DNA of 15,079 nucleotides. Origin: Pyrodictium delaneyi. GTDB taxonomy: Archaea; Thermoproteota; Thermoprotei_A; Sulfolobales; Pyrodictiaceae. Of this stretch, positions 7,978-14,985 are shown in pieces. The stretch covers positions 1 to 15,079 of the forward strand of contig DQVR01000050.1 of the NCBI GenBank assembly GCA_015661645.1, in the 5' to 3' direction. The notes under the pieces were generated by a model, which was given only the letters and a program-made list of their open reading frames with translations, searched no databases and was not told the DNA's origin. Position 1 is the first letter of the stretch, and each line of letters opens with the position of its first letter. Position numbers and translations under genes: made by a program.

Positions 7978-9267
7978 TTAGGAGAGTATGTCGTTGAACG
8001 TCAGTATACTTACCCCTTGGGGTCTACGCTCTATGGAGCCAAGCCTGTTTGCTATCAGCAGCTTTATCTGCTTCTGTGCTGCAAGGTCTAGCATACGCTG
8101 TGTAACTATCCCGTCATATACTATCGCGTAAACCCTGCCTGGTTCTACTTTCTCTAGCACGTTGTAGACATCTCTTACTGGTACTTTCTCAACCGGTTTC
8201 CATTCCCTGTCGTAGAGTATGGCCTCTAGCGTGCCACTCAGCTGTTTAATTTCTTCGATAATGCTTGGCGGTATCTCTACACGCTCTACCTCAATTTGTA
8301 TGACCGGCTCAGCCTTTGGAGTAGGCTTCTGCGGCTGTGGCATAGGCCGTGGGGCTGGAGACGCTTCTTCCGGTTTAGCCTCCTTTGCCTCGGGCTTAGG
8401 CTGTTCAAGCTTTGCGGGCTTTTCTGGTTTACCTTTGAGCTTACGCTCTAGTATTGCTAGGTACTCGCGAGCTGGAACGAGGTTGCGGAGAGCCCTAGCT
8501 ATTTCCTTACCAGTTAGGTCCTCTACTTCTTTGCCCGGAGGAGCCCGCGCTACATAGTCTATATCGGCGACGCGGAGTAGCTCCCATAGTATCAAGTCTC
8601 CACCATGATCCCCGTCAACGAAGGCTATAGCCTTTTTCGTCTTAGCTAGTTTGATTATGGTATCTGGTATCTTGCCGCGCGCACCCTCTAGCGCTATGAC
8701 GTTTCTGTAACCGTATCGCAGAAGGTTTATAACGTCAGCTCTTCCTTCCACTATGATTATCTCATCGCTCTTGTCTACATCAGGGCCGGCTGGCAGCTTT
8801 TCAGGCCCATAGGATATCACTTCACCGCGCTTAATCGACTCACTTATCTCGCGCAGTACCTCGCGTAGATCGGGCGTCTTTTCAAGCGACCATATACGCA
8901 GTATTTCCTTCGCTCTTTCGATGATCTTCTTTATCTTCTCGGCACGCACGTCAATTATATCGTAAACATGTATCCGCGCCTTGTAGGGGCCCACCTTCTC
9001 GACGAGTTCTAACATGGCTGCTATTAGCGCTGTTTCCACGCGGTCAAGGTTGGATGGGACTGTTATCTCTCCATAGGTCTTTGTGCCCTGGTGCCGTACC
9101 TCGACCTGGACACGGCCTATCCTCCCCCTGTCCTGTAGCTCACGTAGGTCAAACTCTTCTCCGAAAAGATTCTCGGTCTGACCAAATATAGCACCTATTA
9201 TATCATGCTTATTTACTAGTCCTTCAACTTCTATCTTTGCCTTTATTAAGTACTTCAACTCTGACAC
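7978..9267 (-). CDS. dnaG: Archaeal DnaG-type primase (Toprim), exosome-associated
   Basis: A 429-residue archaeal DnaG. Family members synthesise short RNA primers in vitro and also form part of the archaeal RNA exosome, where they help recruit poly(A) substrates. The Toprim fold is clear: IIVEGRAD at 171-178 with catalytic E174, and the acidic motif DGDHGGD at 218-224 with D218 and D220. The N-terminal region (1-120) is the archaeal-specific part. Residues about 278-322 form a linker rich in Pro, Lys and Glu, followed by a compact C-terminal domain (about 323-429). There is no zinc-finger domain, as is normal for the archaeal form. The start codon is GTG at 9267; no strong ribosome-binding site precedes it. 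It lies downstream of tyrS on the same strand with a 145-base structured gap. Confidence 0.95.
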   Translation of the reverse strand: MSELKYLIKAKIEVEGLVNKHDIIGAIFGQTENLFGEEFDLRELQDRGRIGRVQVEVRHQGTKTYGEITVPSNLDRVETALIAAMLELVEKVGPYKARIHVYDIIDVRAEKIKKIIERAKEILRIWSLEKTPDLREVLREISESIKRGEVISYGPEKLPAGPDVDKSDEIIIVEGRADVINLLRYGYRNVIALEGARGKIPDTIIKLAKTKKAIAFVDGDHGGDLILWELLRVADIDYVARAPPGKEVEDLTGKEIARALRNLVPAREYLAILERKLKGKPEKPAKLEQPKPEAKEAKPEEASPAPRPMPQPQKPTPKAEPVIQIEVERVEIPPSIIEEIKQLSGTLEAILYDREWKPVEKVPVRDVYNVLEKVEPGRVYAIVYDGIVTQRMLDLAAQKQIKLLIANRLGSIERRPQGVSILTFNDILS

Positions 9268-9282
9268 CCAGCGCGGTGATGG

Positions 9283-9343
9283 TGCAGTTATTGTCTTTCT
9301 TCTACTGCATGAGCCCAGGGCTCTTCATTATGGGCGAAGAGCC
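9283..9343 (-). promoter_or_regulatory. Two hairpins in the dnaG leader
   Basis: On the minus strand, upstream of the dnaG GTG, two inverted repeats occur in a row. The first has 8-bp arms GGCTCTTC (9319-9326) and GAAGAGCC (9336-9343) with a 9-base loop. The second has 6-bp arms TGCAGT (9283-9288) and ACTGCA (9304-9309) with a 15-base loop, ending about 16 bases before the start codon. They could be a structured 5' leader controlling translation or RNA stability, but no known riboswitch or ligand motif is recognised. Confidence 0.35.
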
Positions 9344-9384
9344 GCGTAGGGGAGCTTCACACGAATACCTTAGTTGAGGGCTGT

Positions 9385-9403
9385 GAGCCTAACCGCTAGG
9401 CTC
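9385..9403 (-). terminator. Hairpin just after the tyrS stop
   Basis: GAGCCTA (9385-9391) and TAGGCTC (9397-9403) form a perfect 7-bp stem with a 5-base loop, starting about ten bases after the tyrS stop codon. No U-tract follows it, so it may be a 3'-end stabiliser or processing site rather than a classic terminator. Confidence 0.3.
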
Positions 9404-9412
9404 CGTTAAACA

Positions 9413-10501
9413 TTATCGTGTGATAGCAGCCTTTTTTAGTTCTTCTAGCATTTCTCGTGCCTCGCGGTTCTGCTCAAAGTATCTTCTAACGGGCTCCAGC
9501 ATCTCTATGAGTGCCTTTGCGGTAGCTTTCTTTAGGTCTAACGGGTGTAGCTTACCCTCACGATATATCCTTTCAAGTTCCTCGTAGCTTTCAACTACTA
9601 TTGTGCCACCATATTTCTCTGGCCTTTCTATGACTAGCTTGAAGCCGGGCCTTGAGAATAAGAGGTACTTGTTTATCTCTATTATCGGGTTGAATTTTAC
9701 CTCCCTTGCAGGGCAGTAAGCACGTAGAATCTTCTTCTCTATGTCCTCCGGGCTATCGTACACAAAGATAGCTGTCTCGGGTTTAGACTTGCTCATCTTG
9801 AACTCTACTGCGTGCTGCTCCTCGTCTACAGCATCCGGGTTCATCCTACCGATTCCCTGTAGCCCTGTTAGCAGCGGTGTATGGATCGCTATGGGCTTCT
9901 TTCTGCCCACCTTCTCCGCTGTATCCCTGGCCAGCATGTGCGCCTTGCGCTGGTCCATACCACCAAGAGCTATATCCAAGTCTAGGTAGAATATGTCTGT
10001 CACCTGCATAGCTGGGTATATAAGCTTTGAGAAGTCGAGTTCTGCCTCTTCAGCCTTCCTACCCATTATAGTGAGCGCCCGCTTTATACGTGCAAGCGTA
10101 TTGTTCTTGGCCACCCGTAGAAGTATGGACCAGTACTCTTTGTCAGACACTAACTCCTCAGCGTCTACAACCTTTAGTCTAGAGCGGTTGACACCAATGG
10201 CCTCTAACACGTCAACCACATGGCGTGCCGCCTTACGTATTAGCTCCATGTCTCCGCCAAGCTTATCGTTTATCCACGCATGCCATGTGGCAGCGAGCAG
10301 GTAGAATTCTACCCCTGCATCAACCATGTCCTTTACCTTATTAGCCCAGACCAACCAGCCTATGTGGAAGAGCCCACTAGGCTCGAAACCTATGTACCCC
10401 TTAAGCTTCTCGCCAGCTTCTATCTTGGCTTTAAGCTCTTCAATAGTAACTATCTCTACAGTGTTACGTGTTATAAGCTTCAATCTCTCCTCCGGGGTCA
10501 T
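9413..10501 (-). CDS. tyrS: Tyrosyl-tRNA synthetase, archaeal type
   Basis: A 362-residue class I aminoacyl-tRNA synthetase that attaches tyrosine to tRNA-Tyr. The HIGH-type signature is HIGW at 46-49, following GYIGFEPSGLF, and KMSKS is at 235-239. The tyrosine-binding set known from Methanocaldococcus jannaschii TyrRS (Tyr32, Tyr151, Gln155, Asp158, Gln173) is matched by Y36, Y162, Q166, D169 and Q184, with identical spacing from Tyr151 to Gln173. This separates it from TrpRS, which shares the fold. The length suits the compact archaeal/eukaryotic form. The start is the ATG at 10501; a weak GAGGGA lies upstream. It is preceded by a TATA-like box and separated from pheT by a 334-base gap containing the structured element, so it is probably transcribed separately. 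Confidence 0.96.
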   Translation of the reverse strand: MTPEERLKLITRNTVEIVTIEELKAKIEAGEKLKGYIGFEPSGLFHIGWLVWANKVKDMVDAGVEFYLLAATWHAWINDKLGGDMELIRKAARHVVDVLEAIGVNRSRLKVVDAEELVSDKEYWSILLRVAKNNTLARIKRALTIMGRKAEEAELDFSKLIYPAMQVTDIFYLDLDIALGGMDQRKAHMLARDTAEKVGRKKPIAIHTPLLTGLQGIGRMNPDAVDEEQHAVEFKMSKSKPETAIFVYDSPEDIEKKILRAYCPAREVKFNPIIEINKYLLFSRPGFKLVIERPEKYGGTIVVESYEELERIYREGKLHPLDLKKATAKALIEMLEPVRRYFEQNREAREMLEELKKAAITR

Positions 10502-10550
10502 CGTTTGTCCCTCTGCTTATGAGTTCCCATAGCCTATAGTCCTGGTGACA

Positions 10551-10558
10551 GATATAAG
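10551..10558 (-). promoter_or_regulatory. TATA-like element for tyrS
   Basis: On the minus strand this reads CTTATATC. Initiation would fall near 10528, giving a leader of about 27 bases before the tyrS ATG. In the rest of the 10502-10670 stretch I see no gene, tRNA or repeat. Confidence 0.4.
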
Positions 10559-10640
10559 AAGAGTAGGAAGCCCTACATCGGTTCTAAATTAACAAGAAGG
10601 CTCTGGCCTCACTGTGTCCATACCGTCTCGACGAGGCTAG

Positions 10641-10650
10641 GGTATAATCC
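10641..10650 (+). promoter_or_regulatory. TATA-like element upstream of the GC-rich structured RNA candidate
   Basis: GGTATAATCC on the plus strand. A start about 25 bases downstream, near 10672, would begin transcription just before the left arm of the large inverted repeat at 10681. The match to the crenarchaeal TATA consensus is only moderate and the BRE position is not A-rich. Confidence 0.3.
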
Positions 10651-10680
10651 CCCGGGTAAGGCGTTCTAGAATAGTATCGG

Positions 10681-10818
10681 GGGCTTTCTGGGGGCGGGGG
10701 GCGCCGCGCCGCCCCGTTACTCCCGTCTGTAAGAGCCCGAGCGAGACCCCCACGTGGGGGCTGTGAGCCCGGGTGTTAGGGGCGGGGGACAGCGGTGCCT
10801 CCTGCCCCCAGAAAGCCC
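10681..10818 (+). ncRNA. Unidentified GC-rich structured RNA (27-bp closing helix)
   Basis: This 138-base element lies between the 3' end of pheT and the tyrS promoter and is about 75% GC, while flanking DNA is near 50%. The arms 10681-10707 and 10792-10818 pair over 27 consecutive positions: the outer 15 are perfect, and the inner 12 include three G-T wobbles (10696/10803, 10699/10800, 10703/10796). Inside, CCGCCCC (10709-10715) pairs with GGGGCGG (10779-10785), and an apical hairpin CCCCC-ACGT-GGGGG (10747-10760) sits on a lower stem (10735-10742 with 10767-10774). All three wobbles in the main helix are G-U if the RNA is read from the plus strand but C-A mismatches on the minus strand, which mildly favours plus. 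It lacks the SRP RNA apical GGAAG-type motif and the RNase P core motifs I know, and has no tRNA features. An alternative is a pheST transcript 3' structure or a palindromic mobile element. Confidence 0.5.
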
Positions 10819-10835
10819 TATGCCGAATGACGGTG

Positions 10836-12491
10836 TCACTTGCGCTGAAGAGCCGTATAGTCGATTTCTGCCGCAGCTATGGGGTACGTTACCCCGAGCT
10901 TCTCTAGTATCTCGGGCTTTACTTCGCCTAGGACCGCTACCACGCCTCTACGCGTTCTTAGCTCGGCCGTACGGCCTTCTATGAAGAGTCTATGGTTTGC
11001 AGGCACTACCTCTGTTATCTCGTCGCCTAGGAGCCTTAGGACACTGTATACCACTGATTGTATGTCTTCGTAGCCAGCCTTTTCGCCCATGTATAGGAGC
11101 GCTACTCTACGTTGATGGGCTATTCCTCTCTCCTTGTCTTCCTCACTGGCTACTATGACGTCGCCGATCTCGAATACTCGGAGGGGCACAGCATGCTGGT
11201 TTGCAGCTGCTATCCGGAGTAGCAGTGGGAGGAGCGACGCGCGGTAACATCCGCTCTCAACACCTACAGGGTTTTCTATTATTACTAGGCGTTTCTCATC
11301 TATACCAGCTAACTCTATCTGGTCCTTACAGCTTGTAAGGCTATACGAGTAGACCTCGACAAAGCCGTGTCCTACGAGGATTAGTCTGGCTTCTCTCTCC
11401 CACGCTCTTATAGGTAAAAGCGAGCCTCTGAGCATCAGCCGTGGCTTCTCGGGGGCTAGTCTATCGAGGCCTATTGCTAGTGCTATCTCCTCAACAAGAT
11501 CTACGGGATGCAGTATGTCGACCCGATACCGCGGTACCTCGACCTCTACGTGACTAACATTGACCTTCCTCGCGTCGAACCTCATCCTCTTAAGCGCTTC
11601 GACCGTGTCATCCGCTGTTATAGATGTGCCTATAATCCTTGACGCATACTCTGGGTTGAGCACCATAGTCATCGGTTCTAGGCTTGGCTCTCTTAGTCTA
11701 CCCCATGGAGCCTCTACGTCTACTACGCCTATCTTCTTACTCTTGCTTCTTTCAGCTAGGTTAGCAGCCAGTATTGAAAGTATATCCAGTACAGGCTTAA
11801 GCTCCGGACCGGTAACGTCTATGAATATGTGTCTTGTGCCCGGCTCGATACGGGTAAGATCGGCATTTATCACTGGAGGGACACTTATGACCTCTTCTCC
11901 GGAGAAGAGTACTGGGTGCTTACCGTCTTGGAGCGATATAGAGCCGTAGCTCTTACCCTGGCTAGTCTCTTCCAGTACTTCGCGGAGTGTCATCTCCCTC
12001 TCGTGGTGTAGAGGCTTGAACACCACCTTGTCCACGTCCATGAATCTGTAGAACACGTTCCTTGAAGGCAGCTTGTCTAAGTCGTGGAGGCCTATCGCTA
12101 CCCTCCTTCGCTGCCCACCATGGCTCGTGTGTAGCTTCTCTTGAAACTGAATAAGCTCTTCGAGGAAATCCTCATCAACATCTACGTCCCAGACTACAGC
12201 GCCCGCGACGTATGGCCGAGTAGGCACATCCTCGACTACTATACGGTAGCCGCTCTCCACTATCTCGTAGTTTGGCATACCTAGCTCTAGGCCTAATAGG
12301 CCTTTAGCCTGGCGCGCTATACCCTCAAGACTGTACATGTCTGGCCTGTCTACCTCAAGCTCAGCGATAACGTTGCCCTCAGCGTCTAGCTCTACTTCTA
12401 TCTTTAGCCTCTCCATTACCTCCAGTGCTTTGTCCAGGCTTAGACCTAAAGCTTCCTTAACCCGTCCTGGCTTAAATCTGAGTACCGGCAT
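10836..12491 (-). CDS. pheT: Phenylalanyl-tRNA synthetase beta subunit, archaeal type
   Basis: A 551-residue beta subunit of the heterotetrameric class II PheRS. It has the archaeal/eukaryotic layout without the bacterial EMAP-like tRNA-binding domain at the N-terminus. The B3/B4 editing region lies around 100-250 (IGLHDLDKL near 133; VISVPPVINA at 201-210). The B5 domain lies around 275-345 (NPEYASRIIG, then VEVPRYRVDILHPVDLVEEIA). The catalytically inactive class II-like core follows to the C-terminus. The frame is open upstream to 12533, but the ATG at 12491 is chosen because it begins the conserved MPVLRF sequence and has a strong Shine-Dalgarno seven bases ahead. The start overlaps the pheS end by 20 bases, indicating translational coupling that would balance the two subunits. 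Confidence 0.96.
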   Translation of the reverse strand: MPVLRFKPGRVKEALGLSLDKALEVMERLKIEVELDAEGNVIAELEVDRPDMYSLEGIARQAKGLLGLELGMPNYEIVESGYRIVVEDVPTRPYVAGAVVWDVDVDEDFLEELIQFQEKLHTSHGGQRRRVAIGLHDLDKLPSRNVFYRFMDVDKVVFKPLHHEREMTLREVLEETSQGKSYGSISLQDGKHPVLFSGEEVISVPPVINADLTRIEPGTRHIFIDVTGPELKPVLDILSILAANLAERSKSKKIGVVDVEAPWGRLREPSLEPMTMVLNPEYASRIIGTSITADDTVEALKRMRFDARKVNVSHVEVEVPRYRVDILHPVDLVEEIALAIGLDRLAPEKPRLMLRGSLLPIRAWEREARLILVGHGFVEVYSYSLTSCKDQIELAGIDEKRLVIIENPVGVESGCYRASLLPLLLRIAAANQHAVPLRVFEIGDVIVASEEDKERGIAHQRRVALLYMGEKAGYEDIQSVVYSVLRLLGDEITEVVPANHRLFIEGRTAELRTRRGVVAVLGEVKPEILEKLGVTYPIAAAEIDYTALQRK

Positions 12492-13965
12492 ATAGCCACC
12501 ACCTTGAGGGAATAGTGGAGAGGAAACGCACATCTGCGCTGTAGAGCTGCCTTATGTCCGTTAGGCCGTATAGAGCCATAGCCAGCCTTTCTATACCCAT
12601 ACCCCACGCCGCAACGGGGTAGTCTATCCCAAGAGCTGCGAGCATCTCTGGCCTGAACATACCAGCGCCGAGTATCTCGAGCCACTGGCCCTTAACCCGG
12701 ACGTAGCCCTCAATAGAGGGTTCGGTGAAGGGGAAGTACGCTGGCCGAAACTTATACTCGCGGAACCCAAGCCTCTCGAGGAACTCCGAGAGGATACCCA
12801 TAAGCCACCGTAGGCTTACGCCGTTCTCGCTCGCTATACCATCTATCTGGTGGAACTCGGGTAAGTGCCTAGGGTCTATGGTTTCTACACGGTATACTCT
12901 ACCAAGGCTGAAGAACCGGAAAGGCGGCCTTGGCTTCCTGGCGAGTATACGCGCAGATACAGCTGTCGTGTGGCTACGCAATATTAAGCGTGCTGCACGG
13001 GACGGGTCCCACTTGTATCCCCAGCCACGGCTCCCTGCTATACCTTCCTCATGCGCCTTCCTTACGCTATCTACTAGACCGTCTGGCAGTGTACCCTTCC
13101 GCGGCTGTCGGAGGTAAAACGTGTCTGTAGGCGTACGGGCCGGGTGGTACTGGGGCTGGAAGAGCACGTCATAGTTCCAGAACTCGAGCTCAACTGGAGG
13201 CTCCTCTACCTCGACGAAGCCTAGCTCCTTCATAACGTCGCGTAAATGCTCCACGAACTGGCGGAAGAAATGCAGCCTTCCAGGGTACAGTCTCGGAGGC
13301 TCTGCGGCCACATTGTAGCTGCGGAGCCTAACGCTACGCCACTTACCAGACTCGATGAGCTGTCGTGTTAGGGCGCCTATCTCTACCACTACTTTTTCGA
13401 GAAGCTTCTCTGGGCTCTCCTCTAGGCTAACTATTGTTATCCTCTCTTTTCTGGGCGTGACAAGGCGCCGACGACGTAGGAGCTTCAGCTCGTCGGGCGA
13501 GAGCTCTTCGCCGCTACGTAACCTATCCAGTAGCTTCCTCTCTTCAGCTTCCACTAGCGGCTCGACCACTAGCTTCACTTGGCCAGCCTCTACGCTTACC
13601 CAGCCCTTCCGCGAAGCATTAGCCATAGCTATGCTGAACTCTCTACCAAGAATCCGCTCAGCCTCCTCCACGGGCAACTGGCCACCGCGTTCATATAGTA
13701 GCTTTACAAGCTTCTCCTCCGGAAACCCCTCCCTAAGATACCGCTCAGCCTCCTCAGTAACAACGTACTTTTCTACTGTCCTCTCCTCTATACGGAAGAG
13801 CCCTTTATCAGCAAGGAGCCTCACTAGAGACTCTATCTGGCTCCTAGGCAGCCCTAGGAGTCTGGCAAGCTCCTCTGTTGTGTAACGTTCCCCGGGCTTA
13901 ACCCGGCCCACAAGACGTTTCAAGAGCTGATATTCCGACTCTGAGACAGCAAGCTTCTGGCTCAA
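12472..13965 (-). CDS. pheS: Phenylalanyl-tRNA synthetase alpha subunit
   Basis: A 497-residue catalytic alpha subunit of PheRS. The N-terminal 1-135 holds winged-helix-like segments as in archaeal/eukaryotic PheS. The class II core follows: the motif 1 region near 247-270, HPART at 274-278, motif 2 from FSLGRVYRVE (352-361) to FHQIDG (371-376), ILGAGMFRPE (431-440) forming part of the Phe pocket, and motif 3 GMGIERLAMAL (455-465) with R460. All core motifs are intact. The start is read as TTG at 13965: no other Met occurs until residue 113, and a TATA-like box 40 bases upstream leaves a short leader. It heads a pheS-pheT operon and is separated from the upstream UPF0173 gene by 76 bases. Confidence 0.96.
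   Translation of the reverse strand: MSQKLAVSESEYQLLKRLVGRVKPGERYTTEELARLLGLPRSQIESLVRLLADKGLFRIEERTVEKYVVTEEAERYLREGFPEEKLVKLLYERGGQLPVEEAERILGREFSIAMANASRKGWVSVEAGQVKLVVEPLVEAEERKLLDRLRSGEELSPDELKLLRRRRLVTPRKERITIVSLEESPEKLLEKVVVEIGALTRQLIESGKWRSVRLRSYNVAAEPPRLYPGRLHFFRQFVEHLRDVMKELGFVEVEEPPVELEFWNYDVLFQPQYHPARTPTDTFYLRQPRKGTLPDGLVDSVRKAHEEGIAGSRGWGYKWDPSRAARLILRSHTTAVSARILARKPRPPFRFFSLGRVYRVETIDPRHLPEFHQIDGIASENGVSLRWLMGILSEFLERLGFREYKFRPAYFPFTEPSIEGYVRVKGQWLEILGAGMFRPEMLAALGIDYPVAAWGMGIERLAMALYGLTDIRQLYSADVRFLSTIPSRWWLYAGTQI
12496..12505 (-). promoter_or_regulatory. Shine-Dalgarno site that fixes the pheT start
   Basis: On the minus strand, AAGGTGGTGG lies inside the last codons of pheS and pairs well with the archaeal 16S rRNA 3' end. 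The core is seven bases from the ATG at 12491, choosing that start over the open frame extending to 12533. Confidence 0.7.
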
Positions 13966-14001
13966 GCCGAGACCCAGGACACCCGAGTGGGGCCAGAAGG
14001 G

Positions 14002-14010
14002 ATTAAAAAC
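14002..14010 (-). promoter_or_regulatory. TATA-like element for the pheST operon
   Basis: GTTTTTAAT on the minus strand, centred about 40 bases before the TTG start of pheS. Initiation near 13979 would leave a leader of only 10-15 bases, consistent with the short leaders common in Crenarchaea. Confidence 0.45.
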
Positions 14011-14041
14011 GAGATAACGAGCAACGGGAGACTACCCTTTA

Positions 14042-14731
14042 CTAGAATTCGTAGGACTCGCCCGGCTTCAGCACAACTACTTTAGTGTCTAGTCCCTTCT
14101 CTGCGACCAGCCTGGCAAACTCCTGGGGATCGGCCTCTATAACGGGGAAGGTATTGTAGTGCATCGGAATAGCTACACGTGGTTTTAGAAGTTCGACCGC
14201 CTTTACAGCCTGGACAACATCCATAGTGAAGTGCCCGCCTATAGGGAGCAGAGCTATGTCGGGGCTGTACAGCTCGCCTATGAACTGCATTTCGGCAAAG
14301 AGCCCGGTGTCGCCAGCATGGAACACAGTAGCCTCGCTGCCAGCTATAACCACGCTGGTAGGTACTCCGCGATCGCTGCTATGGGTTGCAGGGAAGAACA
14401 TGACCTTGAGGCCTATGCCCGGGAGCTTGAGGGGCCCGCCTATATTGGCTCCAACTATTCTCCCGGAGTTATCGCCCAGCTGCTCTGCAACGTAGTTTGC
14501 TAGTTCATATACGGCAGCAAATTTTGCACTAGGGTTTAGCCTTAGTATCTCTACAGCATCGCCAAGGTGGTCTAGGTGGTCGTGCGTCACAAGCACTAGA
14601 TCGACTTTACCCTCATAATCTTTGACGCTCACAGGGGACTGCGGGTTACTAAGCCAAGGGTCTACAAGGATTCTATAACCATCAATTTGTATCTCGAAAG
14701 CCGAATGACCTAGCCAGCGAACATAACCCAT
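14042..14731 (-). CDS. UPF0173 metallo-beta-lactamase-fold metal-dependent hydrolase
   Basis: A complete 229-residue protein of the UPF0173 family. The metal-binding motif THDHLDH lies at 49-55 (H50, H52, D54, H55), with H117 in PATHSSD, D141 in HAGDTG (138-143) and H191 in PMHYNTFP (189-196). Together these form a full two-metal site, so the enzyme should be active, but the family's natural substrate is not established. No signal peptide or membrane segment is visible, so it is probably cytoplasmic. The ATG at 14731 has a clear Shine-Dalgarno GGGTGAT five bases upstream; a nearer upstream ATG at 14736 is out of frame. It lies upstream of pheS on the same strand with its own promoter. Confidence 0.93.
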   Translation of the reverse strand: MGYVRWLGHSAFEIQIDGYRILVDPWLSNPQSPVSVKDYEGKVDLVLVTHDHLDHLGDAVEILRLNPSAKFAAVYELANYVAEQLGDNSGRIVGANIGGPLKLPGIGLKVMFFPATHSSDRGVPTSVVIAGSEATVFHAGDTGLFAEMQFIGELYSPDIALLPIGGHFTMDVVQAVKAVELLKPRVAIPMHYNTFPVIEADPQEFARLVAEKGLDTKVVVLKPGESYEF

Positions 14732-14736
14732 ACCAT

Positions 14737-14743
14737 ATCACCC
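14737..14743 (-). promoter_or_regulatory. Shine-Dalgarno site for the UPF0173 gene
   Basis: GGGTGAT on the minus strand, five bases before the ATG at 14731, complementary to the 3' end of archaeal 16S rRNA. It decides between two ATGs only five bases apart; the one at 14736 would be too close and out of frame. Confidence 0.65.
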
Positions 14744-14749
14744 TTACCC

Positions 14750-14761
14750 TACCTATAGGTA
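14750..14761. promoter_or_regulatory. 12-bp perfect palindrome in the UPF0173 leader
   Basis: TACCTATAGGTA reads the same on both strands. It lies between the TATA boxes and the Shine-Dalgarno of the UPF0173 gene, downstream of the predicted start of transcription. It could be an operator for a dimeric regulator, or chance. Confidence 0.3.
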
Positions 14762-14814
14762 TGGGTTCTGTACGTCCTCTCTCCCTCATCTACGTATAGC
14801 CCAGTACTTCCAAG

Positions 14815-14830
14815 TATAAAGCTCTATAAA
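14815..14830 (-). promoter_or_regulatory. Tandem TTTATA boxes upstream of the UPF0173 gene
   Basis: Two perfect TTTATA hexamers occur on the minus strand at 14815-14820 and 14825-14830, exactly ten bases apart. Either could direct initiation near 14790-14800, giving a leader of about 60-70 bases, long for a crenarchaeon. Apart from these boxes, the palindrome and the hairpin near 14970, I see nothing else in the 254 bases between this gene and the 5S rRNA. Confidence 0.5.
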
Positions 14831-14964
14831 TGTAAACATATCCCACATAACTGCAATATAGCGGACTGGCGTTAACTATCTCTATACCAGCCTACAGCCA
14901 GAAAGCAAACACATGATGGATAAAGTGCAGCGAGAACTGAGGGCATACGGGAAGACATTGGAGA

Positions 14965-14979
14965 GGTTGTGGACCAACC
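14965..14979 (-). terminator. Small hairpin just after the 5S rRNA 3' end
   Basis: GGTTG (14965-14969) pairs with CAACC (14975-14979) across a 5-base loop, starting about seven bases beyond the predicted 5S end, and pyrimidine-rich sequence follows on the minus strand. It may aid termination or 3' processing of 5S; the stem is short. Confidence 0.22.
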
Positions 14980-14985
14980 GGCTAT

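Noticed and set aside
10681..10818. Identification of the structured element as SRP RNA or RNase P RNA
   Set aside because: It is too short for archaeal SRP RNA and lacks the apical GGAAG-type motif; no RNase P conserved core segments were found on either strand.
10754..10984. Plus-strand open frame of 76 codons next to pheT
   Set aside because: It runs through the GC-rich structured element and the antisense of pheT; composition is that of a shadow frame with no ribosome-binding site.
12492..12533. Fourteen-residue N-terminal extension of PheT
   Set aside because: The strong Shine-Dalgarno and the conserved MPVLRF start favour the ATG at 12491; the extension would be read inside the pheS coding end.
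14911..14939. Possible C/D box guide RNA (ATGATGG followed by CTGA)
   Set aside because: The C box departs from RTGATGA, the spacing is too long and no second C'/D pair follows.
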